A stretch of 64,000 nucleotides of DNA from Streptomonospora mangrovi (GTDB lineage Bacteria > Actinomycetota > Actinomycetes > Streptosporangiales > Streptosporangiaceae), in contig NZ_JAJAQC010000002.1 of NCBI RefSeq assembly GCF_027604915.1, positions 1 through 64,000 of the forward strand, written 5' to 3'. Of this stretch, positions 8,914-16,589 are shown in pieces. The notes under the pieces were generated by a model that saw nothing but the letters and a program-made list of their open reading frames with translations, was not told where the DNA came from and did not search any database. Numbering within the stretch: the first letter of the stretch is position 1; the number at the start of each line of letters is the position of its first letter. A program made the translations under genes and the position numbers.

Positions 8914-9458
8914 ACCCCGTGTCCGGCGGCATGCTGCCGTGCGGCACCGACCCACAGGAGTTGGCCGAGCACCTGGCGGCGGGCGAGCCCACCGACCACG
9001 AACGCGCCTGCCCGCACTGCCGCGCCGCCGCGGCGGAAACGGCGCCGCTGCTGGCGGCCCGCGACCGCCTGGCCGGCGAGCGGGTGACCGCGCCGCCCCG
9101 CCTGCTGGACGACGTCATGGCCGCCGTCCGGGCCGATCCCCGCTCCCGCCGCGCCTACCGGCTGCCCGGTGAGGAGGCAGGCACCACGCGGGTGCGCCGG
9201 CGGGTGGCGGCGGCCCTGCTGCGCACCGCCGCCGAGCGGGTGCCCGGGGTGCGGCACGTGCGCGTGCGCGACCTGCGCGAGGAGGCCGACGGCATGGCCG
9301 TGGAGGTGGCCGCGGCGCTGGACGCGGGCGCGCCCATCCCCGAGACGGCGCGCGCGCTGCGCGAGGCGGTGCGCCGGGCCGGCCGCGAGGGGCTGGGCTG
9401 GGAGGTGGCGGTGGTGGACATCGAGGTGGCCGATGTGCGCGGCGGCCCGGCGGGGTGA
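8904..9458 (+). CDS. zinc-finger (ZAS-like) plus Asp23/Gls24-like fusion protein
   Basis: A 184-residue two-part protein. The N-terminal part has H32-x3-C36-x2-C39 (DHERACPHC), the signature of zinc-associated anti-sigma factors, with Cys13 nearby. The C-terminal part (about residues 90-180) has the pattern of the Asp23-type proteins encoded nearby: VRRRVAAALLRTAAERVPGV, EVAAALDAGAPIPETARALR, VAVVDIEVADV. There is no transmembrane segment. The start overlaps the ECF sigma gene by 10 bases, the classic position of an anti-sigma factor. Inference: it binds the sigma factor and senses envelope state through its Asp23-like part. Confidence 0.75.
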   Translation: MAVDPVSGGMLPCGTDPQELAEHLAAGEPTDHERACPHCRAAAAETAPLLAARDRLAGERVTAPPRLLDDVMAAVRADPRSRRAYRLPGEEAGTTRVRRRVAAALLRTAAERVPGVRHVRVRDLREEADGMAVEVAAALDAGAPIPETARALREAVRRAGREGLGWEVAVVDIEVADVRGGPAG

Positions 9459-9525
9459 GGCCGGGCGCCGGCGCGCGGGGCACCCGCGACACCCGGACCT
9501 CGGGCCGTCCGCGCCGCCGGTAGCG

Positions 9526-9557
9526 CCGGCACCGTCCGGGCCGCCGGACGGTGCCGG
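9526..9557. terminator. bidirectional hairpin terminator
   Basis: A perfect 14-bp stem with loop GCCG, placed between the convergent zinc-finger/Asp23 gene and purU. There is no U-tract, as is common for actinobacterial terminators. Confidence 0.7.
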
Positions 9558-9594
9558 GCGGAGCCCGGCGATGCCCCGGCGGGTCGGCGCGGAC

Positions 9595-10482
9595 TCAGCG
9601 GAAGACGACGGTGCGCTGCCCGTTGAGCAGCACGCGGCGCTGGGCGTGCCAGTTGACGGCCCGCGCCAGGGCCACGGACTCCAGATCGCGGCCGATCGCG
9701 GTGAGCTGCTCGGGGCTGTGGGTGTGGTCGACCCGCGCGACCTCCTGCTCGATGATGGGGCCTTCGTCGAGGTCGGCGGTGACGTAGTGCGCGGTGGCCC
9801 CGATCAGCTTGACCCCGCGCGCGTGGGCCTGGTGGTAGGGCCGCGCGCCCTTGAAGCTGGGCAGGAAGGAGTGGTGGATGTTGATGACGCGCCCCGACAT
9901 CTTGGCGCACAGCCGCTCCGACAGCACCTGCATGTAGCGCGCCAGCACCACCAGGTCGATGTCGTAGGAGTCGACCAGTTCCAGCAGCCGCAGCTCCTGC
10001 TCGGCCTTGGTGTCGGGGGTGACCGGCAGGTGGTGGAAGTCCAGGCCGTAGGAGCGCGCCAGGAACTCCAGGTCGGGGTGGTTGGAGACCACCGCCGCGA
10101 TGTCGGCGTCGAGCAGCCCGCTGCGCTGGCGGTAGAGCAGGTCGTTCAGGCAGTGCCCGAACTTGGAGACCATGACGAGCACGCGCGGCCGGACGTCGCG
10201 GGCGCGGAGGTCCCACTCCATGTCGAACTCGGCGGCCAGCGAGGCGAACGCGGCGCGCAAGGAGTCCTCGCCGGTGGCGCCGGGGTCGCCGTCCGGCGCG
10301 GCGGCGGCGGTGAACTGCGTGCGCAGGAAGAAGCGGTGGGCGTAGGGGTCGCCGTACTGCTGGCTCTCGGTAATGTTGCAGCCGTGCTGGTACAGCAGGT
10401 CGGCCACGCCCGCCACGATGCCCCGGGTGTCGGGGCAGGACAGGGTCAGCACGTATTCGCGCTCGTTGGCACCGGCGCTCAT
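9595..10482 (-). CDS. purU: formyltetrahydrofolate deformylase
   Basis: Hydrolyses 10-formyl-tetrahydrofolate to formate and tetrahydrofolate, balancing one-carbon pools. The 295-residue chain has an N-terminal ACT domain (YVLTLSCPDTRGIVAGVADLL) and a C-terminal formyl-transferase domain. The active-site elements are visible: VSNHPDLE, NIHHSFLPSFKGARPY, and TAHYVTADLDEGPII. I start at the ATG that opens MSAGANE, with GGGAG upstream. The gene stands alone. Its product links naturally to serine and glycine metabolism, but sdaA is 8 kb away. Confidence 0.96.
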   Translation of the reverse strand: MSAGANEREYVLTLSCPDTRGIVAGVADLLYQHGCNITESQQYGDPYAHRFFLRTQFTAAAAPDGDPGATGEDSLRAAFASLAAEFDMEWDLRARDVRPRVLVMVSKFGHCLNDLLYRQRSGLLDADIAAVVSNHPDLEFLARSYGLDFHHLPVTPDTKAEQELRLLELVDSYDIDLVVLARYMQVLSERLCAKMSGRVINIHHSFLPSFKGARPYHQAHARGVKLIGATAHYVTADLDEGPIIEQEVARVDHTHSPEQLTAIGRDLESVALARAVNWHAQRRVLLNGQRTVVFR

Positions 10483-10685
10483 GGGTGGGCACTCCCAGGG
10501 GTCCGCGGTCGGCATCGAGGTTGCCGGGAACTTCAGCCTAGCGGCGCGCGGGGGCGCGCGCGGCCCGTCCGGCCGGCCTGTGGACAACCGCGCGCGGACG
10601 GATACGCCCATGTCAGGCGGTGTCCCACCAAGGGCCGCCGAACCGGACATGAACGGTTTTCACCTTGGTGTGCGATCCTCGGGAG

Positions 10686-11897
10686 ATGCCGAGCGACCGC
10701 GAGTACTACGACGGGGCCACCAGCCGGCTGAGCGCCCCCTTCGCCATCGTCGACATGGCCGCGTTCCGCGCCAACGCCGCCGACCTCGTGCGGCGCGCCG
10801 GCGGCGTGCCGGTGCGCGTCGTCACCAAGTCCCTGCGCTGCCGCCGCCTCATCCGCGAGGCCCTGGCCCTGCCCGGGTTCGCCGGAGTGATGGCCTTCAC
10901 CCTGCCCGAGGCGCTGTGGCTGGCCGCCGGCGACTCCGCCGGCCCCCTCAGCGACGACATCCTGGTCGCCTACCCAACCGCCGACACCCAGGCGATCGCC
11001 GCGCTGGCCGCCGACCCCCGGGCAGCCGCGCGCATCACGCTCATGGTCGACCACACCGACCACCTCGACATGATCGCCGCCGCCGCGCCCGACCCCGCCC
11101 ACCCGGTCAAGGTGTGCCTGGACATGGACACCAGTTGGCAGCCGCTGGGGCCGCGCACCCACATCGGCGCCCGCCGCTCCCCCGTGCGCACCCCGGCCCA
11201 GGCCGCCGCGCTGGCGCGCGCCGTCGCCGCCCGCCCCGGCCTGCGGCTGGAGGGCGTGATGGCCTACGAGGCCCAGATCGCCGGCGTGGGCGACGCACCG
11301 CCGGGGCGCCCGCTCTACGGCGCCGCGCTGCGCTGGGTCCAGGGCCGCTCCCGGCTGGAGCTGGCGCGCCGCCGCGCCGCGCTGGTGCGGGCGGTGCGCG
11401 GGGTCGCCGACATCCGGTTCGTCAACGGCGGCGGGACCGGCAGCGTGCACACCACCCGCCGCGAGCGCGCGGTGACCGAGGTCGCGGCCGGCTCCGGGCT
11501 GTACCACCCGGTGCTGTTCGACCACTTCACCGGGTTCACCGGCCGGCCCGCCGCGCTGTTCGCGCTGCCCGTGGTGCGCCGCCCCGGCCCCGGGGTGGCG
11601 ACCGTGCTGGGCGGCGGCTACCTCGCCTCGGGGCCGCCCGACCGGGCGCGCCTGCCCCAGCCCTACCTGCCGGCGGGGCTGTCCTACAGCCCCACCGAGG
11701 GGGCGGGCGAGGTGCAGACGCCGCTGCTGGGGGCCGCCGCCGACGGGCTGCGGGTCGGCGACCGCGTGTGGCTGCGCCACGCCAAGGCGGGCGAGCTGTG
11801 CGAACGGTTCAACGAACTGCACCTCGTGGAAGGGCCGGACCCCGACGACGTCACGGCCGTGCCCACCTACCGGGGCGAGGGACAGGCGTTCCTGTAG
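10686..11897 (+). CDS. alanine-racemase-fold amino acid deaminase/aldolase
   Basis: A PLP enzyme of about 403 residues in the alanine-racemase N-terminal fold / D-threonine aldolase family. After APFAIVDMAAF comes VRVVTKSLRCRRLI, where the Lys is the expected Schiff-base lysine. FVNGGGTGSV is the phosphate-binding Gly stretch, and the C-terminal RHAKAGELCERFNELHLVEG carries the His/Cys pair that binds a divalent metal in relatives. Related actinobacterial proteins are usually called amino acid deaminase/aldolase; the true substrate is unknown. Start ATG 10686 or GTG 10665: neither has a well-spaced ribosome-binding site. Confidence 0.85.
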   Translation: MPSDREYYDGATSRLSAPFAIVDMAAFRANAADLVRRAGGVPVRVVTKSLRCRRLIREALALPGFAGVMAFTLPEALWLAAGDSAGPLSDDILVAYPTADTQAIAALAADPRAAARITLMVDHTDHLDMIAAAAPDPAHPVKVCLDMDTSWQPLGPRTHIGARRSPVRTPAQAAALARAVAARPGLRLEGVMAYEAQIAGVGDAPPGRPLYGAALRWVQGRSRLELARRRAALVRAVRGVADIRFVNGGGTGSVHTTRRERAVTEVAAGSGLYHPVLFDHFTGFTGRPAALFALPVVRRPGPGVATVLGGGYLASGPPDRARLPQPYLPAGLSYSPTEGAGEVQTPLLGAAADGLRVGDRVWLRHAKAGELCERFNELHLVEGPDPDDVTAVPTYRGEGQAFL

Positions 11898-11957
11898 CGC
11901 GTCGTCTCGCGGCGGGGCGGTCGGCGACGGCGGCGGAGGTATCAAGGGCACGAGACT

Positions 11958-11989
11958 GCGAAGGGGAGGGCGGGCGCCCTCCCCTTCGC
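11958..11989. terminator. bidirectional hairpin terminator
   Basis: A perfect 13-bp stem (GCGAAGGGGAGGG with its complement) and 6-base loop, located between the convergent aldolase and DUF3618 genes. Confidence 0.75.
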
Positions 11990-12009
11990 CGGTACCGCTC
12001 GCTCGCGGA

Positions 12010-12414
12010 TCAGCGGCCGCGGCGCGCCTTGCGCACCATGGCGATCAGGCCGACCGTGACGGCCAGCCCCACACCCGCGCCGAGGATGAGGACCTCGGGC
12101 GAGAGCCGGGCGCGCGCGGTGTAGGTGGACACGACCTCGTCGTCGCCCTGGACGAGCACGCTGCCCTCCGGGGGTTCCACGACGTGGCTGTCCAGCCGCA
12201 CAGTGCCGCCGCCCACGACCAGCGCGCGGGCCTCCTCGGCCAGGTGGGAGCCCGCGCCGCGGACCCGCTGCCAGCCGCGCCGCGCGACGTTGGCCGGCTT
12301 GGTGCGGTCGGCGATCTCGTCGACCGTCTGGGCCAGGCGGCGCTGCACGCGTTCGATCTCGGCCTGCACAGTCGCGGGGTCGCGCGGTGCCGCCGCGGGG
12401 TCGCGTTCCTCCAT
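12010..12414 (-). CDS. DUF3618 family protein with C-terminal membrane anchor
   Basis: A 134-residue protein. The N-terminal half is the DUF3618 helix (ATVQAEIERVQRRLAQTVDEIADRTKPANVARRG), which precedes a basic region. The C-terminus is a single transmembrane helix (EVLILGAGVGLAVTVGLIAMV) ended by KARRGR. Its function is not known. The start is the ATG opening MEERDPAAAP, with GGAAGGAAG upstream. It follows the CDP-alcohol phosphatidyltransferase gene by 16 bases in the same operon, so a membrane or lipid role is plausible. Confidence 0.85.
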   Translation of the reverse strand: MEERDPAAAPRDPATVQAEIERVQRRLAQTVDEIADRTKPANVARRGWQRVRGAGSHLAEEARALVVGGGTVRLDSHVVEPPEGSVLVQGDDEVVSTYTARARLSPEVLILGAGVGLAVTVGLIAMVRKARRGR

Positions 12415-12430
12415 AAAGCGCTTCCTTCCG

Positions 12431-13507
12431 CTACCGCAGGGTGGTCGCCTGAGAGGAGCCGGGGGTGGCCTCCCGCTCTGAGGCACCCGCTCCGGGGTCG
12501 TCGGAGCGCGTGAAGCCCAGGGCGCCTTCGATTCCGTCCACGACACGGAAGAAGTCCAGCGTGGACAACCACAGTTTATAGACGATGGCTACCTCGAAGG
12601 CGAGGAGCAAAACACCCGCGATCACGGCGATCGCGACAATCGCGGCCGGAGCGGCGGCACCGGCCAGGGGCGCCAGCACGAACACCGCCATCTGGAACTC
12701 GATGCCGCTGACCAGGTGGGTGCGCACCCGGTGGGCGCGCAGGAACTCCCAGAACCGCTGGTACCAGGGGAAACGCGACCGGAACTCCTGGTGCAGGTCG
12801 ACCTTGGGCAGCCGCACGTCGGGCTGCTTGCCGGCGTCGCGGTCGTAGCGCGACTCCTTCTCGGTCTGGGTGCGCAGGATGTGCTCCAGCACCGAGATCC
12901 CGTGCCGCAGCACCGCCTGCTCGCCCTGGTCGCTCAGCGGGCGCCGGGCGCCGGTGTCGTCGGGCTCCAGCATGGACAGCTCGGCGCGGGCGCGCTCCAA
13001 AGCCCCGGCGATGCGCGAGCGCATCTCGCGCCGCACCTTGTAGACCTGGAGCGCGTTGAGGTAGCGCAGCATGTCCACGAACACCACGGCCAGCGCCATC
13101 CAGACGAACACCACCTGCCCGGTGAGCACGTACTGGCCGCCCATCAGGGCGATGGCGCACACCAGCACCCGCAGCCGGTCGAAGAGGTAGTCCATCCACG
13201 ACCCGAACAGCGTCTCGCGGTCGGTGAGCCGGGCGAGCTTGCCGTCCATGCAGTCGACCACGAAGCACAGGTAGTACAGCAGGGCGCCCAGCAGCAGGAA
13301 CGGCCACCAGGCCACCGCGAAGGCCGCCGCCGCGCCCAGGCCCAGGAACAGCGCGCTGACGGTGAGCTGGTTGGGGGTGATGCGCGTCCGGTTGGCGATC
13401 ACGCGGACGAGGCGCACGGCGAGGGGATCGGCGAACGCGACGGTCCACCAGGAGTCACGCGTCCGCAGCGTGCGCTCCTTGACCTCCTCCAGCGTGAAAC
13501 CAGACAT
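12431..13507 (-). CDS. CDP-alcohol phosphatidyltransferase family protein
   Basis: An integral membrane enzyme of 358 residues that would transfer a CDP-activated lipid head-group precursor to an alcohol. The catalytic motif D-x2-D-G-x2-A-R...G-x3-D-x3-D is intact (CMDGKLARLTDRETLFGSWMDYLFDR). Transmembrane helices surround it. A soluble insert of about 100 residues (RRPLSDQGEQAVLRHG, then DVRLPKVDLHQEFRSRF) separates the catalytic half from the last helices, longer than in PgsA-type enzymes, so the substrate may differ from glycerol-phosphate. It is the first gene of a two-gene operon with DUF3618. Confidence 0.9.
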   Translation of the reverse strand: MSGFTLEEVKERTLRTRDSWWTVAFADPLAVRLVRVIANRTRITPNQLTVSALFLGLGAAAAFAVAWWPFLLLGALLYYLCFVVDCMDGKLARLTDRETLFGSWMDYLFDRLRVLVCAIALMGGQYVLTGQVVFVWMALAVVFVDMLRYLNALQVYKVRREMRSRIAGALERARAELSMLEPDDTGARRPLSDQGEQAVLRHGISVLEHILRTQTEKESRYDRDAGKQPDVRLPKVDLHQEFRSRFPWYQRFWEFLRAHRVRTHLVSGIEFQMAVFVLAPLAGAAAPAAIVAIAVIAGVLLLAFEVAIVYKLWLSTLDFFRVVDGIEGALGFTRSDDPGAGASEREATPGSSQATTLR

Positions 13508-14048
13508 CGTCGAATGAACTCCAGACGCGAAGCGGATGAGCTTCCACCCTGCGCGGCCCGCCGGGCGCGATCGGCGGCCGGGGGACGCCGCCCGAGTCTA
13601 CGCAGCCCACGGCCGCTGTCGCGGGCACCGAGCGCGCAGGTGCCGACCACCCTAGGGGATGTCCGCGCGTGGCGCCCCACCCCCGGGGCAACCGAGTTCT
13701 GTTCGCAACCGAACGCGCGCCGTGTTCACCGCTGCGCAACACAGGACACCGGAGGGATGGGGGAAGGCAGGGTGGGGTGGGGCAGGCAGGAGAGCGCGCG
13801 GGTATCGGTGCCTCGTACAACGTGGGCTGCGGCGGCACATAAGTGGCCCCATGCGGGCCGGAATGTCCACCTGACGAGACACCCTTGCCGCCCCGTCGGC
13901 CGCCCAAGCCACCCACCCCGCGGCCCGGTGACCGCCCGCCTCCGCCACCGCGGCCTCCGCAGGGCCACCGCCCCCGCCACCACCCCCCTCAACGATCTAG
14001 GGTGGACGTGGACGTGCGAAACCCATGACCAGCGGTTCAAGGAGACCA
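13508..14048. other. intergenic region with a G-rich tract
   Basis: This 541-base gap separates the minus-strand phosphatidyltransferase from bcp. I see no convincing gene in it. The stretch 13754-13782 carries six runs of three or more G (GGG-AT-GGGGG-AAGGCA-GGG-T-GGGG-T-GGGG) and could form a G-quadruplex on the plus strand. The remainder is ordinary high-GC spacer that must hold the two divergent promoters. Confidence 0.4.
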
Positions 14049-14534
14049 GTGAGCGAGACCACCGTCCGGCTTGAGCCCGGCGACACCGCGCCCGACTTCA
14101 CCCTCACCGCGGACGACGGCGGCAAGGTCAGCCTCAGCGAGGTGCTGGCCGGCGGCAAGCGCGTGGTGCTGTACTTCTACCCCGCCGCGATGACCCCCGG
14201 CTGCACCACCGAGGCGTGCGACTTCCGCGACAGCCTCGGCGACTTCTCCGGCGCCGACGTGGCGGTGCTGGGCGTCTCCCCCGACGCCCCCGAGCGCCTG
14301 GCCCGGTTCCGCGAACAGGAGGGGCTGACCTTCCCCCTGCTCAGCGACCCCGACAAGACGGTCCTGCGCGCCTACGGGGCCTTCGGCGAGAAGAAGAACT
14401 ACGGCCGCGTGGTGCAGGGCGTCATCCGCTCCACGTTCGTCATCGACCCCGACGGCACCGTGGCCAAGGCTTTCTACAACGTGAAGGCCACCGGCCACGT
14501 CGCGCGCATCAAGCGCGAACTCGGCCTGGGCTGA
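14049..14534 (+). CDS. bcp: thioredoxin-dependent thiol peroxidase (Bcp/PrxQ)
   Basis: A cytoplasmic peroxiredoxin of 161 residues that reduces hydrogen peroxide and alkyl hydroperoxides at the expense of thioredoxin. The peroxidatic Cys52 and resolving Cys57 lie in PAAMTPGCTTEACDFRD, the spacing typical of the Bcp/PrxQ group. APDFTL and LYFYP are also family hallmarks. I start at GTG 14049 because AAGGAG ends five bases before it; the frame is open from 14025. A tRNA-like gene follows 273 bases downstream. Confidence 0.95.
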   Translation: MSETTVRLEPGDTAPDFTLTADDGGKVSLSEVLAGGKRVVLYFYPAAMTPGCTTEACDFRDSLGDFSGADVAVLGVSPDAPERLARFREQEGLTFPLLSDPDKTVLRAYGAFGEKKNYGRVVQGVIRSTFVIDPDGTVAKAFYNVKATGHVARIKRELGLG

Positions 14535-14807
14535 CGCGGGTCGGCGGGCCGGACGGCCGGGCGCCCGGGGGCACCCCGGCAGGCCGGGCCGCCCGGTGGG
14601 CGCCGCCCACCGCCCCGCCCGCCGTCTCACCAACCGCCCGCCGACCGCCACCCGCGCTGACCAGCGGATCGGACCGGCCGCACCCGCACCCGGTGCGCCC
14701 CGGCCGCGTCCGTACCGACTTGCGCATCGGCGGTGGCGGTGCCACTCTCGGACGGACGACCCGGCGCCGCCGCCCGGCCCGCACCGGCCCGCGCCGCCGG
14801 TCGATCG

Positions 14808-14881
14808 GGGGCCGTAGCCCAACGGCAGGAGGCACCAGGTTTAGGTCCTGTTCAGTGCGGGTTCGAATCCCGCCGGCCCCA
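14808..14881 (+). tRNA. class-I tRNA with anticodon UAG (noncanonical; reads CUA by pairing)
   Basis: A full 74-base cloverleaf. The acceptor stem pairs GGGGCCG with CGGCCCC over 7 bp, with discriminator A14881. T8/A9 are at 14815-14816 and the D stem is GCC/GGC. The anticodon stem spans 14835-14851 with loop TTTAGGT, so positions 34-36 are TAG. The variable loop is only 5 bases (TCAGT), and the T arm is GCGGG-TTCGAAT-CCCGC. No CCA is encoded. Anticodon UAG belongs to tRNA-Leu, but bacterial tRNA-Leu has a long variable arm, absent here. D loop and anticodon arm look more like tRNA-Gln. The outermost anticodon-stem pair (C27-T43) is mismatched. Identity is therefore uncertain. Confidence 0.8.
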
Positions 14882-15042
14882 CCGGCGGCAGCCGTGGTCC
14901 GCCGGGTGCCGCCGCGCCGACGCGCGGCGGCACCCGCCCGTACAGCTCAGCCCCACCTCAGGGTCCACACCGCGTTCCAGCCCGCCGCCCGCCGCTGCCC
15001 GGGCCAGGTCGCAGCCCAGTTCCCAGTCCGGGCGCCCGCCGC

Positions 15043-16482
15043 TCAGGGCGATGCGACCGGCTTCTTGCTCAGCGGGTCGGCGATGTTCTCCAGCGAGCGG
15101 CGGGCCACCTCGATGCCCAGCAGCCACTGCACCGCGCCCGCACCGATCATCAGGGCCGCGCCCAGGTAGTAGCCGTAGGCCACCATCGACACCTCTCCGG
15201 TGGCCACCAGCGCGCCGAACAGGCCCGGTCCGACCACGCCGCCCAGCCCCGTGCCCACCGCGTAGAACAGGGCGATGGCCTGCGGGCGCGTCTCCATCGG
15301 GAACACCTCGCTGACCGTCAGGTAGGCCGAACTCGCCCCGGCCGACGCGAAGAAGAACACCACGCACCAGCAGGCGGTCACCGTCACCGCCGTGAGCGCG
15401 CCGGCCTGGAACAGCAGCCCGGTGCCCACCAGCAGCAGCCCCGATCCCACGTAGGTCCCCGCGATCATCGGCCGGCGCCCCACCGAGTCGAACAGCGGCC
15501 CCAGCAGCACCGGCCCCAGGAAGTTGCCCAGCGCCAGCGGGATGATGAACAGCGGCGCCACGTCGGAGGTGACGTCGAAGAACGCCGTCAGCACCAGCGC
15601 CTGGGTGAAGAACACCGCGTTGTAGAGGAACGCCTGCCCGGCGAACAGCGCCAGCCCCACCACCGTGCGGCGCGGGTAGGTCCGCGCGAAGGTGCGCGCC
15701 AGCTCGGCGAAGGACGTGCGCTCGCGCTGCTCCAGCGTGATGTCCTCCCCCGCCGGCGGCAGCCGGTCGCGGTGCGTCTCGCGCTCGACCTCCTCCTCGA
15801 TGCCGCGCACCACCCGCTCGGCCTCCTCCTCACGCCCGTGGATGACCAGCCAGCGCGGGCTCTCCGGGACGACCCGGCGCACCACCAGGATGATCAGCCC
15901 CAGCACGCCGCCCACCGCGAACAGCAGCCGCCAGCCCCAGAACTCCGGCAGCAGGTCGGGGTTGAGCAGCGGGTAGGCCATGGCCGCGCCCACCGCCGCG
16001 CCCAGCCAGTAGGAGCCGTTGACCATGAGCGACACCCGCCCGCGCAGCCGCGCCGGCACCATCTCGTCGATCGCGGAGTTGATGGCGGCGTACTCGCCGC
16101 CGATCCCGAACCCGGTGAAGAACCGGCAGGCGTAGAACCACCACACGTTGCCCGAGAACGCGGTGAGCACGGTCGCCGCCAGGTACACCCCCAGCGTGAC
16201 CAGGAAGATCTTGCGCCGGCCCAGCCGCTCGGTGAGGTGGCCGAAGAACAGGGCGCCCAGGCAGGCGCCCACCACGTACACCGACGCCGCCGTGCCGACC
16301 TGGCCCTCGGAGATCCCCAGGCCGCTGGCGTCCTCGGTGATGCGCGAACCGATCGACCCGACGATGGTCACCTCGAGCCCGTCGAGGATCCACACGCTGC
16401 CCAGGCCCAGCAGGATGAGCCAGTGCCAGCGCGCCCAGGGGAGTCGGTCGAGTCGGGCGGGGATGTCGGTCGTGACGCTCAT
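15043..16482 (-). CDS. MFS transporter (sugar/organic-acid porter type)
   Basis: A 479-residue permease with about 12 transmembrane helices. The loop 2-3 motif is GHLTERLGRRK, and GFGIGGEYAAINSAIDEMVPARLRGRVS is the family signature around helices 4-5. RRVVPESPRWLV lies before the long central cytoplasmic loop and matches the PESPRWL box of sugar-porter and aromatic-acid/metabolite families. The substrate cannot be deduced. It is transcribed alone on the minus strand, toward the tRNA gene. Confidence 0.88.
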   Translation of the reverse strand: MSVTTDIPARLDRLPWARWHWLILLGLGSVWILDGLEVTIVGSIGSRITEDASGLGISEGQVGTAASVYVVGACLGALFFGHLTERLGRRKIFLVTLGVYLAATVLTAFSGNVWWFYACRFFTGFGIGGEYAAINSAIDEMVPARLRGRVSLMVNGSYWLGAAVGAAMAYPLLNPDLLPEFWGWRLLFAVGGVLGLIILVVRRVVPESPRWLVIHGREEEAERVVRGIEEEVERETHRDRLPPAGEDITLEQRERTSFAELARTFARTYPRRTVVGLALFAGQAFLYNAVFFTQALVLTAFFDVTSDVAPLFIIPLALGNFLGPVLLGPLFDSVGRRPMIAGTYVGSGLLLVGTGLLFQAGALTAVTVTACWCVVFFFASAGASSAYLTVSEVFPMETRPQAIALFYAVGTGLGGVVGPGLFGALVATGEVSMVAYGYYLGAALMIGAGAVQWLLGIEVARRSLENIADPLSKKPVASP

Positions 16483-16589
16483 GGAGCCCCACTTACCTCC
16501 GCTGTGGCGGGTTTAACTCCGCCGCAACCCGCACCGCGCGGCGGCGGGCCGCCCACCTGGGCCGATGCCCCGCGCCGCCCCCGCCCGGC

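Noticed and set aside
12716-13500. Long plus-strand open frame antisense to the CDP-alcohol phosphatidyltransferase
   Set aside because: His/Gln/Gly-rich composition is the usual antisense shadow; the minus-strand frame has clear catalytic motifs.
14842-14844. Possible amber-suppressor tRNA
   Set aside because: The anticodon itself is UAG, which pairs with the CUA leucine codon; a tRNA reading the UAG stop would need anticodon CUA.
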